A stretch of 64,000 nucleotides of DNA from Paenisporosarcina quisquiliarum (GTDB taxonomy: Bacteria; Bacillota; Bacilli; Bacillales_A; Planococcaceae). Below the pieces are notes generated by a model. The model was not told where the DNA came from and did not search any database. It saw only the letters and a program-made list of their open reading frames with translations. The position numbers and the translations under genes are program-made. How positions within the stretch are numbered: the first letter of the stretch is position 1; every line of letters starts with the position of its first letter. The DNA is taken from assembly GCF_027563315.1 (NCBI RefSeq), contig NZ_JAMKBJ010000012.1, positions 1 to 64,000 on the forward strand. The letters are read 5' to 3'. Shown one piece after another: positions 1 to 9,402 of the stretch.

Positions 1-13
1 TCTTATTAGGCAT
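1..13 (-). CDS. 5' end of an unidentified gene running off the left edge
   Basis: Only the first four codons (Met-Pro-Asn-Lys) lie in the window. On the minus strand an ATG at 11-13 is preceded by GGAGGGG with a short A-rich spacer, which is a strong ribosome binding site. The product cannot be identified from four residues. The gene is divergent from nothing in view and lies downstream of the neighbouring minus-strand carrier gene's terminator. Confidence 0.5.
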
Positions 14-167
14 TTCTTTCCCCTCCTATTCGATTTAAACATCCGCTCACAAGTTTGGTTATATTGTAACTCGCTTACTTTATGGTGTCTAAAACTTTAA
101 GGGGGCTTAAGAGTTCACGTAGGAAAATCATCTTTTGGCGTGTGCTGCTTCCTACATCCAATACCTG

Positions 168-198
168 AAAAAAAACCGCTTCCCATAAAGGAAGCGGC
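168..198 (-). terminator. Rho-independent terminator of the AtoE-like carrier gene
   Basis: CCGCTTCC pairs with GGAAGCGG around a 6-base loop. On the minus strand it is followed by a run of eight T. It sits 27 bases after the stop of the carrier gene. Confidence 0.85.
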
Positions 199-224
199 TT
201 AAGGACGGAATAAAAGACCTTTAT

Positions 225-1538
225 TTAAAAGAAAAATAGACCAATGCTGATGACGATACCACTCAAGATCAAGACGAATACGCAATAGCCCATGATATCT
301 TTCGCACGCAAGCCTGCAATTGCCAGTGCCGGAAGTGCCCAGAACGGTTGAATCATATTGGTCCAAGCATCGCCCCATGCAATTGCCATGGCCGTTTTTG
401 AATAGCTGACGCCAAGTGCGTTTGCTGCGTCCAGCATGATTGGTGCTTGTACTGCCCATTGTCCGCCACCTGAAGGAACGAAGAAATTGACAATCCCTGC
501 AGCGTAGAATGTAAACAATGGGAAAGTGTGTTCATTTGAAATGCTAACGAACGCTTCAGACATGACACCTGCTAAACCAGATGCCACCATCATGCCCATG
601 ATACCCGCATAAAATGGGAACTGGACAATGATTCCTCCAGCTGTCTTCACAGCATTGGCTACTGCCGCTAAGAATCGTTTTGGCGTACCGTGGAAAATAA
701 TTCCGAGCATGACGAAAATCAAATTGACGATATTGATGTTCAGGTCAAAGCCTTTTGTTGCAAAATGATAACCCAGATACACCAGGCCAAGCGCACCGAT
801 TAAAATGGACAGAACATAACTGTTCTCCATTTTGGAAGCAGGTGTTAAGTCGCCTGTCTCTTCAACCTCAACCGGCTCTTCCAATAAAGCTGGATCCACA
901 ACGAAAGTATCTTCTTTCTTCGGCATCATCCAGCGATTCAACAAAGGAACCGTGATGATCAATAGAGCAACAATGATTAAATTATATGTAGAAAAAATCG
1001 TTTCACTTGTTGGGATTACACCCATTTGTTCAGCGAATGGATGTCCGTCTGTCGCGATAGACAAAGGAATCGAGCCTGCCAAACCACCATGCCAGATGAT
1101 GAATCCGGAGTAAGCGCTTGCAATTAACAACCGATAATCAACGCCTGGTACCTGACGTGCAATTTCTTTGGCGAACAATGCACCAATTACCAAACCGAAG
1201 CCCCAGTTGATCCAACATGCAATCAACGATACAAAACTGACAAGCAGAATTGCAGAACCTGGAGATTTTGCTCCACGAGCCATCATGCTTAATAATTTTT
1301 TAAACACTGGACTACTAGCTAATACGTGACCAGCCACTAATACGACAACCATTTGCATCGTGAATGCAAGCAATCCCCAGAAGCCATCTCCCCAATAAAC
1401 CACCATGTCCAGTGGGCTTGAGTCGGTTAATCCAATACCCATTAAAAATACAAGTAAAGTTAAAATTGCAACGAATATGTATGGGTCCGGTAAGTACCGT
1501 TCCATGATTGTGTTCGAGAAACGTGTAAGAGTTTTCAA
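225..1538 (-). CDS. AtoE-family short-chain fatty acid transporter
   Basis: This 437-residue protein resembles the AtoE/TIGR00366 family of short-chain fatty acid carriers. It is hydrophobic throughout, with about a dozen membrane segments and a charged cytoplasmic loop near residues 205-235 rich in Glu and Lys. Features typical of the family include the early segment RYLPDPYIFVAILT and the conserved late stretch VPSGGGQWAVQAPIM. The length is normal. Translation probably starts at TTG (1536-1538), since AAAGGAG precedes it at good distance. It would carry short-chain carboxylates across the cytoplasmic membrane, but the exact substrate cannot be read from sequence. It is monocistronic, with its own terminator. 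Confidence 0.85.
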   Translation of the reverse strand: MKTLTRFSNTIMERYLPDPYIFVAILTLLVFLMGIGLTDSSPLDMVVYWGDGFWGLLAFTMQMVVVLVAGHVLASSPVFKKLLSMMARGAKSPGSAILLVSFVSLIACWINWGFGLVIGALFAKEIARQVPGVDYRLLIASAYSGFIIWHGGLAGSIPLSIATDGHPFAEQMGVIPTSETIFSTYNLIIVALLIITVPLLNRWMMPKKEDTFVVDPALLEEPVEVEETGDLTPASKMENSYVLSILIGALGLVYLGYHFATKGFDLNINIVNLIFVMLGIIFHGTPKRFLAAVANAVKTAGGIIVQFPFYAGIMGMMVASGLAGVMSEAFVSISNEHTFPLFTFYAAGIVNFFVPSGGGQWAVQAPIMLDAANALGVSYSKTAMAIAWGDAWTNMIQPFWALPALAIAGLRAKDIMGYCVFVLILSGIVISIGLFFF

Positions 1539-1716
1539 TATCTTGCTCCTTTCTGTTTGTTCCGTCCAATATCTACCTTATCCTAATTCTAAGACTTACG
1601 CTATACGAATAATTAAAAAATTCATAATCAAATAATTATTTTCAGATAAATTGAAACGAATTTCCATTTTATCGGTCTAATAAATTAACTAGCATTATTA
1701 AAGGAGAGGTTTTTTT

Positions 1717-3879
1717 ATGAGAAAAAGAAGTGTATGGCTTCTGCTGGCTGCAATAGTTGCCGCTTTGGTTCTGTCTTTTGCGTTTTTTATTGATAAAGTG
1801 ACGGTCAGTGCTTCTTCGATTGCATTGTCTGAACAAGGATGGAAAGCAAACTTTTCAGAGCCATTAAAAGCATCGGCGATTAAAGATGGAACCATTTATT
1901 TGGTTGATCAACAAGGGAAGAAAACAAAGGCGAATCTTCAGTTAACACAAAACGGCAAATCTATTGAAGTAAATGAACTCAAACTTGGCTCATATACACT
2001 GTATATCAAAAGGGAAGCCGTACAAGGAGGATTTTTCAAATCCATGTCGACCAGTAAATTATCGTTTACTGTTCACAAAGATTTGCAATCTGTAAAATCA
2101 GAACGAGAATTGAAAGAGTACTTCGCAAAGATAAAAAAGCAACGTGAAACCATGTATATGGTTACTGAGGAAAGTGCCGAAGAGGGCTCAATGGATGCAA
2201 GCACGAAGTCCGCTCCTTCGAGCAGCGGAGGGGAAGCTGAACACTCGGAAACGAACAACCAAGTCGAAGGCGTCGATGAATCGGATATGGTGAAGACAGA
2301 CGGGAAGTTCATTTACTCTCTATTAAATGGTCGTGTCATTGTAACGGATATTCAAAATCCTGCAAACATGAAGAAAATGGCCGAACTACCTTACGATGCC
2401 GAGTTCTATCCAACACAGTTATTCTTACATGAAAATACATTGATTGTGCTTGGAGATCGGCATGTACCATATGATTATGAGGAAACATCAGGAGAAGTCT
2501 CTAATAAAATGATGATGCCTTTTAACAGTTCCACAAATGTGCGTTTCTACGATGTGAAAAATCCGAAGAATCCAAAACTGGTTCGGGAAATCGGAGCGGA
2601 AGGCTACTTGAACGGTGCGAGAAAAACAGGCGATATGTTGTATTTCGTAACCAATGTGATGCCGAACTTCTGGATGTTGGAAAAAGACAACGATGTGGAA
2701 TTGCGACCTTACACCTTTGATAGTGCAAAAGATGAAAAGACTTCCCCAATGTCGCTTTCTGATTTATCCATATTGCCGGGTACGATGGAAGGGACATATA
2801 GCGTCATTACTGCTATGAATCTGGCGAATCCGGAACAATCGCAAGTTATGACGAAAGGATATTTAGGCGGCAGTAATGCGATGTATATGTCTAAGGAAGC
2901 TTTATATTTAACGGCCCCAATCTACATGCCGTCAACAGAAAATGAAAATAAATCATCAGTGGATATGATTTGGAATCCGCGTGAAACCAATACAGAAATT
3001 TTCAAATTCAAATTGGATGGCAGTGACGTTGAGTTTGTTTCGTCTGGAGAAGTGACGGGCATGTTGCTCAATCAATTTTCAATGGATGAACATGACGGCT
3101 ATTTCCGAGTCGTAACGACGAAAGGATTTGCTTGGGATACGGAAGCACTTTCGGAAAATAATCTCTTTATTTTGGATGCAGGGATGAAAAAAGTGGGTTC
3201 TATCGAAGGACTTGCGAAAGGCGAGCGCATCTATTCAGCCCGATTTATGGGGGATAAAGCGTATATGGTGACGTTTAAAGAAACAGACCCGCTGTTTGTG
3301 ATGGATGTCTCGAATCCATCGGCACCTAAAGTTTTAGGGGAGTTGAAAATTCCGGGTTTCAGCAATTACTTGCACCCGTTGGATGAGAATCATCTAATCG
3401 GTTTCGGTTACGATACAAAATCAATCCCAGGTGAAAATGGGAATCCACCGCGTATCATTACAGGCGGCATGAAAATTTCATTGTTTGATGTCACTGACTT
3501 TGCCAATCCGAAAGAAAAAGATGTAGAAATAATAGGAGGCCAGGGCACCTACAGTCCATTGCAATATGACCATAAGGCTTTGTTCCAACACCGCGACAAA
3601 GGGTTATACGGTTTTCCGGTGACGTTGTATCAAAGTACTAATAAAGAAGGATATGGTCAATATGCAGGCGAAGGAGCGATGATGTATGAAATAACCGCTG
3701 AAGAAGGAATTCAACAAGTGGCCAACATGATCAAACCTGCCAAGCAGCAATATGAAAATTGGGAGGAGCTCGTTCAACGGATGGTCTACGCAGGGGAAAC
3801 TCTTTATACGATCTCTAGCAAAGAAACTAAGAGTTATGATCTAAACACGTTTAAAGAGATTAGTGTAGTCACATATTAG
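1717..3879 (+). CDS. Membrane-anchored or secreted beta-propeller protein
   Basis: This 720-residue protein starts with a positively charged N-terminus and one hydrophobic segment (residues 6-26), a signal anchor or signal peptide. Residues about 30-110 look like an SbsA/Big_5 Ig-like domain. The rest matches the 'beta propeller domain' family (PF09826): it has repeated blades with phrases such as NQVEGVDESDMVKTDG, FYDVKNPKNPKLV and VMDVSNPSAPKVLGEL. It is extracellular, on the outer face of the membrane. Its biochemical role is unknown. AAAGGAGAGG precedes the ATG. It is monocistronic and followed by a terminator. Family assignment is firm; function is not. Confidence 0.8.
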   Translation: MRKRSVWLLLAAIVAALVLSFAFFIDKVTVSASSIALSEQGWKANFSEPLKASAIKDGTIYLVDQQGKKTKANLQLTQNGKSIEVNELKLGSYTLYIKREAVQGGFFKSMSTSKLSFTVHKDLQSVKSERELKEYFAKIKKQRETMYMVTEESAEEGSMDASTKSAPSSSGGEAEHSETNNQVEGVDESDMVKTDGKFIYSLLNGRVIVTDIQNPANMKKMAELPYDAEFYPTQLFLHENTLIVLGDRHVPYDYEETSGEVSNKMMMPFNSSTNVRFYDVKNPKNPKLVREIGAEGYLNGARKTGDMLYFVTNVMPNFWMLEKDNDVELRPYTFDSAKDEKTSPMSLSDLSILPGTMEGTYSVITAMNLANPEQSQVMTKGYLGGSNAMYMSKEALYLTAPIYMPSTENENKSSVDMIWNPRETNTEIFKFKLDGSDVEFVSSGEVTGMLLNQFSMDEHDGYFRVVTTKGFAWDTEALSENNLFILDAGMKKVGSIEGLAKGERIYSARFMGDKAYMVTFKETDPLFVMDVSNPSAPKVLGELKIPGFSNYLHPLDENHLIGFGYDTKSIPGENGNPPRIITGGMKISLFDVTDFANPKEKDVEIIGGQGTYSPLQYDHKALFQHRDKGLYGFPVTLYQSTNKEGYGQYAGEGAMMYEITAEEGIQQVANMIKPAKQQYENWEELVQRMVYAGETLYTISSKETKSYDLNTFKEISVVTY

Positions 3880-3886
3880 TAACAAG

Positions 3887-3924
3887 GCAGGCCACTAAAC
3901 GAATCGCTTAGTGGTCTGCTTTTT
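3887..3924 (+). terminator. Terminator of the beta-propeller gene
   Basis: GCAGGCCACTAA pairs with TTAGTGGTCTGC, followed by five T on the plus strand. It overlaps the last codons and stop of the convergent adenine deaminase gene. Confidence 0.8.
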
Positions 3925-5674
3925 CGTTCACTTCAATCTCGATGTGCTGGAAAGTGTTGACATCAAATAAACCCGTATCAGTCAATTTAAGTGTCGGAAT
4001 GACAGGCAAACTGAGAAATGACAATGTCAGGAATAAATGAAAATCAAGTGTCGGATGAATGGTATGAACCGCTTCGTGCAATTTTTTCAATGATTGGACT
4101 GCTTCCTCAAGGGGAATTTGCGTCATTAATCCGGCTACAGGCAATGCGAGCGAAGCCATAATCTGGCCCTCATTGACAACAACTAATCCACCCTGCATTT
4201 CCTGTAATGCCTGCACCGCCACAATCATATCTTCATCGTTCGTCCCCAGTACAATCGCATTGTGGGAATCATGCGCAATGGTTGTGGCGACGGCACCTTT
4301 TTTCAGTCCGAAGCCTTTTACGATCCCTAACCCGATCGTGTGTAATTGGTGATGACGTTCGATGACAGCCAGTTTCAAGTGGTCTCGTACAATGCTTTGC
4401 ACGAATGTACCATTTTTAATAGCGACTTGTTCAATCACTTTGTTGGTGACGATTTGGTCTGGAATGATTTCCATGATATTCGCTTTGGCACCTTCAGATA
4501 GAGGGATCGCCAAACTTTCAACCGTCAATTTTGGCAAGTGAACCGATTGACTGATACGTTTTGAACAAACCGACTGAGTTTCAGTATGAGTAACCATGCA
4601 CCCATTTTCGGCGACTTTGATACCTTGTTTATAAACAGCTGCTACTTTGAACTGTTCGAGATGATCAAGCAACAGAAAATCTGCTTCAAACCCGGCTGCC
4701 AGTGCACCTTTTTGATTCAATCCATAACATTCAGCCGCATTCAGTGTAGCTAACTGAATGGCTTGAAGTGGTTCCATACCGGCTGCTATTGATAGTCGCA
4801 CTGCATGATCAATACTTCCTTCATCGACCAGTTCGTCCAAGTGTTTATCATCTGTGCAAAATAGAAATCTTCTTGCATTATGTGGCGTAACCGCAGGAAG
4901 CAAATCATGTAAATTCTTCGCTGCAGATCCTTCACGAATCAATACATACATACCTTGAGCAATACGGTCGCGAGCTTCATCCGCTGTCACGCATTCATGA
5001 TCAGTCTGTATGCCTGCCGTACGATAACCTCGAATCTGTTCTCTTTGCAATCCGGCGCAATGTCCATCAATTCGCAAGCCTGCTTCCTTGGTCATCAGAA
5101 GTTTAGCGAGCATGGCTTCGTCTCCTGACAACACAGAAGGGTAATCCATTACTTCAGCGAGTCCGAGAACGGAAGGATGAGATAGAAGAGGCTGCAAATC
5201 AGCTGCTTCAAGCGTTGCACCAGCATGTTCAAATGAGGTAGAAGGGACACTGGAAGGAAGCATCACAAAAATATCCATCGGGCTTTTTTCTGCATCCTTC
5301 AACATGAACTCGATCCCTTCCACTCCCGCCACGTTGGCAATTTCATGTGGATCAGTCACGACTGTTGTCACACCATGGGGCAATAGAACATCGCCGAAAG
5401 CAGATGGGGTGAGCATCGACGATTCAATATGAATATGTCCGTCGATCAATCCAGGCACGACATAGCGTCCGGATGCATCCATTTCATGAAGCGCTTCAAA
5501 TGAACCAGTGGAATCGATTGCCACGATGAGTCCATCCGAGACCACGATATCCGCTTTCGTCCAAACGAGTGAAAATACATCTGCTACGCGCGCATTGCGC
5601 AATATGAAATCAGCGGGTTGTTTTTGTTGGGAAATCGCAATGCTTTTCTTGAGTATATCCATTGAACCGTGCAT
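3908..5674 (-). CDS. ade: Adenine deaminase
   Basis: This 588-residue protein deaminates adenine to hypoxanthine and ammonia in purine salvage, in the cytoplasm. It belongs to the amidohydrolase superfamily adenine deaminase family and has the usual length. The metal-binding HxH is in GLIDGHIHIESSM near residue 80. Further signature segments are TVVTDPHEIANV, IDGHCAGL and the late VATTIAHDSHNAIVLG. The start ATG is preceded by AAGGGGGAA; an internal ATG four codons later lacks its own site. It is convergent with the beta-propeller gene and stands alone. I saw no convincing purine riboswitch or PurR box pair upstream. Confidence 0.93.
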   Translation of the reverse strand: MHGSMDILKKSIAISQQKQPADFILRNARVADVFSLVWTKADIVVSDGLIVAIDSTGSFEALHEMDASGRYVVPGLIDGHIHIESSMLTPSAFGDVLLPHGVTTVVTDPHEIANVAGVEGIEFMLKDAEKSPMDIFVMLPSSVPSTSFEHAGATLEAADLQPLLSHPSVLGLAEVMDYPSVLSGDEAMLAKLLMTKEAGLRIDGHCAGLQREQIRGYRTAGIQTDHECVTADEARDRIAQGMYVLIREGSAAKNLHDLLPAVTPHNARRFLFCTDDKHLDELVDEGSIDHAVRLSIAAGMEPLQAIQLATLNAAECYGLNQKGALAAGFEADFLLLDHLEQFKVAAVYKQGIKVAENGCMVTHTETQSVCSKRISQSVHLPKLTVESLAIPLSEGAKANIMEIIPDQIVTNKVIEQVAIKNGTFVQSIVRDHLKLAVIERHHQLHTIGLGIVKGFGLKKGAVATTIAHDSHNAIVLGTNDEDMIVAVQALQEMQGGLVVVNEGQIMASLALPVAGLMTQIPLEEAVQSLKKLHEAVHTIHPTLDFHLFLTLSFLSLPVIPTLKLTDTGLFDVNTFQHIEIEVNEKADH

Positions 5675-5906
5675 AAAATTTCCCCCTTACATAAGATGAT
5701 TGAGTAAACCCATTGTACTGTCGAACAAGCAAAATGAATAGCTTATTGAGTTGGAGAAGTGTATTTTTATTGGTTTGATGACTGCATTTATATTATCGTA
5801 TTCGGGTTGAACAATAGATTCATGTAAAGGTCCAACAATATTTGTTTTTTAGTGCGCATTTCGTTAAGATTGTGCAAAGGCGATTAGTGAAAGGAGTGGG
5901 CAAAAC

Positions 5907-6653
5907 GTGCTGAATGAGAAGAATGATTTGGCAATAGATTGTTGCCTGCTTGCGGGTCGATTAATGATAGAAAGTGGTGCGGAAACATATCGGGTTGAAG
6001 ATACCATGACCCGGATGGCGATTTCGCAAGGTCTGATCGGGACACAAAGCTTCGTCACACCGACAGGTATTATGTTTTCGCTCGGGAAAGATGGATCAAC
6101 ACGGTTAATGGCCATCCGAGACCGGATAACAGATTTAGAAAAAATTGCGCTTGTGAATCAAGTATCCAGAAAATTGACGACAACTGAACTGACCATCGAA
6201 GAAGCATATGAGGAATTACAACGGATTGCCAGTGCGAACTTAATGTTCCCATTTCTCTTGCAATTTATTGCAGCTGCGGTTGCGAGTGGCTGTTTCCTCA
6301 TTCTGTTCGAAGGTGTCGTAAAGGATGTTCCTGCAGCGACTATTGCGGGTGGTATGGGTTTCCTTGTCGTCACCTTAATTCATGAATTGACCCGCGTAAA
6401 GTTTTTTGCGGAATTCATAGCTGCCTCAATCGTTGGAGCATTGGCTTTTTTGGCGGTTCTGTTAAATGTAGGGGAAGACTTGAACATCATTATTATCAGT
6501 GGTGTCATGCCATTGGTTCCAGGACTTCTCATTACAAATGCAGTGCGGGACCTCATGGCCGGGCATTTTGTTTCCGGTGTATCCAAAGGAGCCGAAGCAT
6601 TATTAACGGCATTCGCAATCGGTGCAGGCGTTGCACTCGTACTATCATTTTAG
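5907..6653 (+). CDS. Threonine/serine exporter family, N-terminal-type subunit
   Basis: This 248-residue protein is the ThrE N-terminal-type half (PF06738, formerly DUF1212). The soluble N-terminal domain includes IESGAETYRVEDTM and FVTPTGIMFSLG. About five membrane segments follow from residue 110, including the conserved GVMPLVPGLLITNAVRDL. It starts at GTG with AAGGAG ten bases upstream. In Bacillales the family is often split in two, and the second half follows directly. The pair would form a proton-driven amino acid exporter in the cytoplasmic membrane; the substrate is inferred from the family. Confidence 0.85.
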   Translation: MLNEKNDLAIDCCLLAGRLMIESGAETYRVEDTMTRMAISQGLIGTQSFVTPTGIMFSLGKDGSTRLMAIRDRITDLEKIALVNQVSRKLTTTELTIEEAYEELQRIASANLMFPFLLQFIAAAVASGCFLILFEGVVKDVPAATIAGGMGFLVVTLIHELTRVKFFAEFIAASIVGALAFLAVLLNVGEDLNIIIISGVMPLVPGLLITNAVRDLMAGHFVSGVSKGAEALLTAFAIGAGVALVLSF

Positions 6654-6663
6654 GAGGGGTGTT

Positions 6664-7122
6664 ATGACCTGGATTGTACAAGGAATTTTAAGCTTTATCA
6701 TCGCCATCTCATTTGCCATTATTTTTAATGCACCGAGAAAAAAATTGATTGCTGCCGGTTTAGTAGGCATGAGTGGTTGGCTTATTTTCAGTGGTTTTAC
6801 ATTAGTGTCAGGTGATTCAATTCAAGCATCCTTTGCTGGAGCCTTTATTGTAGCGCTGGCAGCGCATATATTATCCAAACGATTCCGTATGCCAATGATC
6901 ATATTCAGTGTACCGGGCATCATTTTATTAGTTCCCGGAGGTCTCGCATACAACGCGATGCGTAACATTGTGGAAAATGACTATTTGACGGCCATCTCCT
7001 ATGCTTCAAAAGCTTTTATGACATCAGGAGCTATCGCGATGGGGTTAGTATTTGCGGAAGTTTTAATGCAGCTAATTTTTAGGTATTTACGTAGAAAAAA
7101 GACGGCTTCTCAGAATGTTTGA
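6664..7122 (+). CDS. Threonine/serine exporter family, C-terminal-type subunit
   Basis: This 152-residue membrane protein matches the ThrE_2 (PF12821, YjjB-like) family, with four or five membrane segments and the signature VPGIILLVPGGLAYNAMRN. It starts ten bases after the preceding stop. The start at 6664 is chosen because AGGAGGGG lies just upstream; an ATG at 6622 would overlap the upstream gene and lacks a site. It makes an operon with the N-terminal half, and together they equal one full-length ThrE protein. Confidence 0.85.
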   Translation: MTWIVQGILSFIIAISFAIIFNAPRKKLIAAGLVGMSGWLIFSGFTLVSGDSIQASFAGAFIVALAAHILSKRFRMPMIIFSVPGIILLVPGGLAYNAMRNIVENDYLTAISYASKAFMTSGAIAMGLVFAEVLMQLIFRYLRRKKTASQNV

Positions 7123-7138
7123 GAATCCGTCTTTTTTT
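7101..7138. terminator. Bidirectional terminator between the exporter operon and the GGDEF-EAL gene
   Basis: GACGG-TTCTCA pairs with TGAGAA-CCGTC. A T-run follows on each strand, so it can end both the plus-strand exporter operon and the convergent minus-strand gene. The exporter stop codon is inside the hairpin. Confidence 0.8.
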
Positions 7139-7181
7139 ATGTCTTGAGCCGAGCAACAGCCCGCATACGCAAAAAGGGTTA

Positions 7182-9191
7182 TCATAGTTTTTCGATTTCG
7201 CTTGCAGGTACAGGATGACTGACATAGTACCCTTGAATGGCATCGCATCCGAGTTTAGTCAATAAATCCTGTTGTTCTTTCGTTTCAACGCCTTCAGCCA
7301 ATACACGGATCTCCATTGATTTTCCGAACTGGATGATGCCTTCCACCAGTTTTTGCAATTTCTCTTGTTTCGTAATGGAAGAGATAAAGGATTGATCGAT
7401 TTTCAGTTCGGTAATCGGCAGTAACTGCATATAGCGGAAGGAAGCGTAGCCTGTCCCGAAATCATCAAGCACAAACGTGACGCCATCAGTCTGCAGTTGT
7501 AGCATCTGACGGATAATCGATTGTTCGGACTCCGCTTCGAGTGCAAATTTCTCCGTAATTTCAATCTGCAATAAATGAGCAGGACAATCGAATTTCTCTA
7601 AAACTTGCCTGATTTTCTTCACCATGTTTTTATCACGGAACTCACGGATAGACGAGTTGACGCTAACTTTCATGGGCTTGCCTTGTTTTGCCCAAGTGGC
7701 CGCTTGTTCGCATGCCTTCTCCAACATAAATGTCCCAATATCATGGATCATGCCGGTTTCTTCTGCAATCGGAATAAGGTCGCTCGGTGAAACGGTGCCA
7801 AGCACAGCGTCTTCCCAACGAACCAGTGCTTCCACTGCGTCGATCTTGCCAGACTTTAAATCTACTTGTGGCTGATACATGACGCTCAGGTCTTTATGAT
7901 GCAACGCTTCAATCAAGCGTTTCTCGATCATCGCTTTTCTGCTTAACGCAACATGATTGGCTTTTGAAAGGCTGACGATATTTCCGCCACCTTCTTTTTT
8001 CACCTTATGGATGGTCGCGCTAGATGCTTTCATCAAATGTAAAAATGTTGACTGATCTTCTGGGAATCTAGTAATCCCGCCGCTGATCGAAATCGGAATG
8101 GCTTTATTGCGGATATAAATCGGATGTTGTTTCAAGTAACTTAAAAAGCCTTGAATAAACCAGTCACTTAACGGCGTCAACACCACAAATTCATCTTCTC
8201 CGACGCGCGCGATATCACTATCTTGGAAATACATTTTCATACGTTTTGCAAATTCCAGCAACAGTGTCGTCTCAGACTCTTCATCGTGCATGTCTTTCAA
8301 TGTGTAAAACTTATCGATATCTAAAAAGATGAACGAAAAATGACGATCTTCAGCAATTAAATTAGAAACGATATTTTCAAGACGATGACGATTCATCAAT
8401 CCGGTCTCGGGATCCACATAAGCAATTTGTTCAAGATGCAATTGCAGGCGTCTCTTGTCTGTAATGTCTTTTTCCAAAATTGTAAAATACATCGGCTCAT
8501 CGTTCATATCAAGTACAGGAATGGCGGTCATATCAACCCAGTAGGTTTCCCCATCCTTGGTCAGTTTTTCAACTGATCCTTGCCAAACGCGGTTGCTTTT
8601 CAGCGCATACCAAATTTGATTGACCAATTTATCAGCAGACTCTTCGGGGAAAAGCTGCCAAAATGATTTGCCAATAATTCTTTTTGGTGTCCATTTGCTT
8701 GATTTCAAAAATAACGTATTTGCATATGTAATAAGCCCATCCTGATCTAGATAAGTGAGCATAAAGGTTTCGTCTAATCCCATTTTAAAGCTAGCTAATT
8801 CCTGTGTACTTGATGCTTGATTGATGGTCGGAATGTTATCGACTTCAAATAAGAACATAACGCAGTGTTCATCGTCGATTATCATTGAATTCAATACAGC
8901 CGACACATGAACGGGTTGGCCATGTTTAGAATGTAGAATGAAATTTTCAAAGCGAATTGGGTCATTGCTTTGAATCACTTGGTCCCATGTGGATTTCTGG
9001 ATGGCTGAACTGTTTTCCTCGAAAAAAGGATAGAATTTTCCAACGATTTCATCTGCAGTAAAACCAAATGTTCGTTCCGCTTCCTTGCTCCACCAAAGCA
9101 CTGTTGCATCTTTAGCTGTCAGCATCATTGGAAAAGGAACATGGTCCAATACACTGCTGCCATTTTCCAATACTTGTTGCATACCTTTCAT
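7182..9191 (-). CDS. PAS-PAS-GGDEF-EAL cyclic-di-GMP protein
   Basis: This 669-residue cytoplasmic protein has two PAS domains (about 15-115 and 135-250), then GGDEF (about 265-425) and EAL (about 430-669). The GGDEF active loop at about residue 330 reads GEDEF, not GGDEF. The EAL domain looks complete: EALVRW, SVNSS, EITEK, DDFGTGYASF, KIDQSF and EGVET are all present. I infer that it is mainly a c-di-GMP phosphodiesterase with a weak or GTP-sensing cyclase domain. There are no membrane segments, so the PAS domains would sense an internal signal. AAGGAG precedes the ATG. Confidence 0.9.
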   Translation of the reverse strand: MKGMQQVLENGSSVLDHVPFPMMLTAKDATVLWWSKEAERTFGFTADEIVGKFYPFFEENSSAIQKSTWDQVIQSNDPIRFENFILHSKHGQPVHVSAVLNSMIIDDEHCVMFLFEVDNIPTINQASSTQELASFKMGLDETFMLTYLDQDGLITYANTLFLKSSKWTPKRIIGKSFWQLFPEESADKLVNQIWYALKSNRVWQGSVEKLTKDGETYWVDMTAIPVLDMNDEPMYFTILEKDITDKRRLQLHLEQIAYVDPETGLMNRHRLENIVSNLIAEDRHFSFIFLDIDKFYTLKDMHDEESETTLLLEFAKRMKMYFQDSDIARVGEDEFVVLTPLSDWFIQGFLSYLKQHPIYIRNKAIPISISGGITRFPEDQSTFLHLMKASSATIHKVKKEGGGNIVSLSKANHVALSRKAMIEKRLIEALHHKDLSVMYQPQVDLKSGKIDAVEALVRWEDAVLGTVSPSDLIPIAEETGMIHDIGTFMLEKACEQAATWAKQGKPMKVSVNSSIREFRDKNMVKKIRQVLEKFDCPAHLLQIEITEKFALEAESEQSIIRQMLQLQTDGVTFVLDDFGTGYASFRYMQLLPITELKIDQSFISSITKQEKLQKLVEGIIQFGKSMEIRVLAEGVETKEQQDLLTKLGCDAIQGYYVSHPVPASEIEKL

Positions 9192-9402
9192 TTCGCAGGA
9201 CTCCTTGTATGTAAACTATCTACTATTATAGAGAAGTCTTGACAGCAAGTCATTAAAATTAAAAATGTTTTATTCTGATAAATAAAGGAAAATTCAAGGA
9301 GATTCATTGAAGGTATAAATGAAATGTTCGCAAGTTGTTCATTGAATTCAGCACGAACAATAGTAAGATGTAATGAAGTCTACTAGATTATGAGGTGAGT
9401 AA

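Noticed and set aside
5675-5906. Purine riboswitch or PurR box pair upstream of adenine deaminase
   Set aside because: A CGAAC half-site and a CCGAAT string can be found, but not in the paired arrangement, and no riboswitch core is recognisable.
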